Assembly (NCBI RefSeq): GCF_000003195.3 | Contig: NC_012873.2 | Location: 46,157,022-46,221,021, forward strand | Length of the DNA stretch: 64,000 nt | Direction: 5' to 3' | From: Sorghum bicolor | Taxonomy: Eukaryota > Streptophyta > Magnoliopsida > Poales > Poaceae | Shown: piece by piece, positions 61,740-64,000 of the stretch | Layout: every line of letters starts with the position of its first letter | Position numbering within the stretch: position 1 is the first letter of the stretch | Notes under the pieces: generated by a model | What the model was told of the DNA's origin: nothing | The model's database searches: none | Seen by the model: the letters and a program-made list of their open reading frames with translations, nothing else | Position numbers and translations under genes: made by a program

Positions 61740-62714
61740 CTATGGGTCAAGGTTGGTGCCGGTGTTGGGGTCCTCGTGGTTCCTTAGGGGTGACTCCACG
61801 AGGATGAGTGGTACTTCTTCAACATGATTCCCCTGCTGTTGCTTTAACATGGAGTTCTCGACAGCCAACTCAAGGTAGGCCTTCCTTAGGGCATCTAGCT
61901 CATCTGAGACTCGATCCAAGTCTATGTTGGTTTGAGCCAAGCATGCCAAGGTGGGTCGGATTCTAGGATTCCCTGCTACAAGTGGTGCAGCGATGTTGCA
62001 GATTGTCTGACCACTCCGCCGGCGGGGTAGATAGCGATATTCTTCCCATGCAATGTCAGCAAAGTGGCGGTCGCGGTTCACCACCAAGGCCTGCCGGGCA
62101 GCGTCCCGGATAGCTGCTGCGCGGGTAGTCCTGGCGGTGATCGCACGGTGGATGTGGCACACCCGACTTCCTTCTCGGATGTAAGCTTCAGTCTCCCAGA
62201 AGCCGATGTAGTCGGGGTGAGTCCAATGCTCGGTGCGGTACTGTACAGTACACCGAGCATGGAAACGACGTGCGAGAGTAAGAAGCTTCGGATGGTAGTA
62301 GGCGTCACCATGCAAGTTGAAATGGATCACCACTGTCCATCCCTTTGCCAGAAGCGCAGCATGGTGATCTTGGCTATCTCCATCACCATCTCCATCATCA
62401 CCACCACTGCCGTGGTCGCTTGAGTCAGAGCTGTCAGAACTATCTCCATCATCTGGACCACCAGCTCCCTCTTGTTCATCTTGCTCCATGGGCTCCTCTT
62501 CGGTTTCCTCGTCCTCAACTGGTTCCTCTATCATGACTTCCTCCTCAGCATCCTCATCCATGGGTACATCCATGGTTTGTTCCTCTTGTGGATCCTCCTC
62601 CATGTCCCTCAGCGCTTCAACCAGATGCGGGGGAACACGCTTACCTAGAGTGAACCTTGTCCTCTTGTTGGGCATGATGACACGTTTGCGAGCTGTCCAC
62701 TTGGTACGGGCCAT
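61740..62714 (-). CDS. Extra ORF upstream of gag with a histone-H3-tail-like N-terminus
   Basis: An intact frame of 324 codons. The N-terminus reads MARTKWTARKRVIMPNKRTR; after Met removal positions 1-9 match the histone H3 tail except residue 5 (Trp for Gln), keeping Lys4 and Lys9. Residues about 35-115 are strongly acidic (EEEVMIEEPVEDEETEEEP and a Ser/Asp/Gly run). The middle (about 120-250) looks globular (KGWTVVIHFNLHGDAYYHPK, TEHWTHPDYIGFWETEAYIR) and I do not recognise it. Residues about 260-300 form a coiled coil (DRVSDELDALRKAYLELAVE). The ATG directly follows a T-rich TTTTCTTATAG acceptor-like site. An acidic tract beside an H3-like tail suggests a chromatin role (inference). Function unknown. 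Confidence 0.8.
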   Translation of the reverse strand: MARTKWTARKRVIMPNKRTRFTLGKRVPPHLVEALRDMEEDPQEEQTMDVPMDEDAEEEVMIEEPVEDEETEEEPMEQDEQEGAGGPDDGDSSDSSDSSDHGSGGDDGDGDGDSQDHHAALLAKGWTVVIHFNLHGDAYYHPKLLTLARRFHARCTVQYRTEHWTHPDYIGFWETEAYIREGSRVCHIHRAITARTTRAAAIRDAARQALVVNRDRHFADIAWEEYRYLPRRRSGQTICNIAAPLVAGNPRIRPTLACLAQTNIDLDRVSDELDALRKAYLELAVENSMLKQQQGNHVEEVPLILVESPLRNHEDPNTGTNLDP

Positions 62715-62890
62715 CTATAAGAAAATGTATGAGGATTAGAATAAAATAATTTTCTCAATAGATATTAGGCAAGTTATAAGCATTAATTTTATAAGAAAAT
62801 AATTAGTAAAATAAGTGCTCAAGACCCTAAAAACGTCCATTTCTAACTAGGCTGATCGTCCTACAGTCAGGCTAAGCTTTGATACCAATT

Positions 62891-64000
62891 CGTCGCACCC
62901 AGTTTTGATAACAAAACCAAGTACTCAAATATGTGCGCCCAGGATGTCCAAACACACATATTATCACAAATTGTAAATATATCAAAGTAAAGTACTTTAT
63001 TACATCGCTTATTCAACTTAAATATCTCACAAAGTCTTGCTCATAGCAACATTATTACATATAACGGGAATCTAAGCCCTTGTTGCCACAGGGACACCAA
63101 CTGGTGAACACCAGCTCTCTAGAAGTCCTGGACATCTTCAGGGAACTCCTCAGTACACACATCTGTTACCCATCCGGGATTTTCATTGAAATATAGACAA
63201 GTGTAAGCGCACCATGCTTAGCAAGTATAACATAGGGGTATATGAAGGCTCAAAGGCTTGACTTGGTTTAACAGCGGTTAGCATTTTAGTTGGTCATATT
63301 TTATTTACCAAGACTTACTACTTTTAGTGAATGTCCAACCCTGGTTACATATGAATTAATCAGAGTTATTATAATCCCCAAATATAACCAAGTAACCGCT
63401 AACCAAGAAGGATCCAGGCCGCTCATGACCGAGAGCTCGGCTGTTATAACAGGTTTTAGATTTCTGCAAAAATTGTACAACTTTACCCCCGAGCCGTGGT
63501 TCCCTAGTGTCGGGGTTTGCAAGGCCCACACCACTTCTACCGAGGAAGTGTGACCAGGTCCCACTACGTAACCTTTCACTAGTCACCCTAACAAAATAGT
63601 AGCCGTGAGGTTTCAGTGGCAAGTGTGCATAGACGACCTCCTTCAAGAGGCACATGTGGTCGCGGCACTGTACACACCAAGGTAGGAGTGACATCTATAC
63701 ACCACGAGGCACCCCCCTCTAGCGCCTTTCGGTAACTACTAAATTGCTAGAGACATACTAGTTATATGAGTAAGGTCAGAGCCATTTGACTCTCGGGATT
63801 GTACGTGTCCTCCTGGGTGGCCGCTTCAGGATTAAGTCCTTATGGAGAGGAATCTAGAGCTTTCAAACCCAAGCTCTAGCCCCTGAACCAAGTTACTAGT
63901 ACATATTTTATTATGTTGCATATACCAATTAATCAGATTAATTTATTAACTCGAGTTTTGAGCATGGCAAGCAACTACCTACATAGATGCACACCTTCCC
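62891..64000 (-). repeat. 5' LTR of the chromovirus, partial, with primer binding site
   Basis: It repeats 53371-54480 with about 15 differences. The last LTR base is changed (CG instead of TG in plus view, 62891). Minus view TTGGTATCAAAGC directly after it (62877-62889) is an initiator-tRNA-Met primer site with one mismatch. Between this and the extra ORF (62715-62876) lies a short leader. Confidence 0.92.

Larger units (their letters stand above)
53371..64000 (-). mobile_element. Chromovirus (Ty3/gypsy, Tekay/Del-like), nearly complete
   Basis: Minus-strand order: 5' LTR (62891 to beyond 64000), primer site, an extra ORF (61740-62714), gag-pol with chromodomain (56581-60983), polypurine tract, 3' LTR (53371-56568). 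Shared LTR parts differ at about 15 of 1,110 sites by hand count, the lowest divergence in the window, so this is the most recent insertion. It disrupts the copia gag. Only a slip and one stop disturb pol. Confidence 0.92.

Overview
The window looks like intergenic heterochromatin from a large grass genome, probably a panicoid. I see no host gene, tRNA, rRNA or CRISPR array. Nearly every base belongs to nested transposable elements of plant type: Tat-lineage and chromovirus Ty3/gypsy elements, a SIRE-like Ty1/copia element and CACTA DNA transposons. Interrupted and spliced reading frames, long LTRs and an assembly gap (9720-9862) fit this. Species assignment is inference only.

Layout, left to right. 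1-2548 is the 3' end of a plus-strand Tat element (Tat-A copy 1) inserted in CACTA-A, whose right part with a Transposase_24/Ulp1 gene runs to 7986. 8277-13101 holds two LTR fragments in inverted orientation and a non-autonomous element with a noncoding interior. CACTA-B starts at 13102; its minus-strand Transposase_24/Ulp1 gene is split in two (13680-16602 and 49755-50134) by a 33-kb insertion. That insertion is Tat-A copy 2 (16603-49749, minus; TSD CAATC), itself interrupted by a 3.06-kb solo LTR in its reverse transcriptase (24624-27683; TSD AATCT) and by CACTA-C in its gag (30168-48121). CACTA-C in turn carries Tat-B (35695-48044, plus; TSD AAATG). CACTA-B is cut again at 50135 by a copia element, and that element is cut at 53371 by a young chromovirus (minus strand, running off the right edge).

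How the parts work together. Both Tat families have gag-pol on the element strand and, between pol and the 3' LTR, a separate spliced gene on the opposite strand with its own TATA box. In Tat-A this antisense gene begins with a Transposase_28-type domain, in Tat-B with a plant mobile domain; both end in coiled coils. In Tat-A a 70-bp tandem repeat lies just upstream of the antisense promoter. The Tat and CACTA genes are mostly decayed, with many TAG stops. The chromovirus is the most intact element: gag-pol with an integrase chromodomain, plus an extra 324-codon reading frame upstream of gag.

The most interesting signals are: (1) the protein upstream of gag in the chromovirus starts with a near copy of the histone H3 tail (ARTK-x-TARK, lysines at positions 4 and 9 kept), followed by a long acidic tract; (2) each Tat family is peppered on both strands and in both genes with its own short motif (GCCGAT/ATCGGC in Tat-B, GACCAG/CTGGTC in Tat-A), independent of reading frame; (3) the paired antisense genes of different origin but similar architecture.
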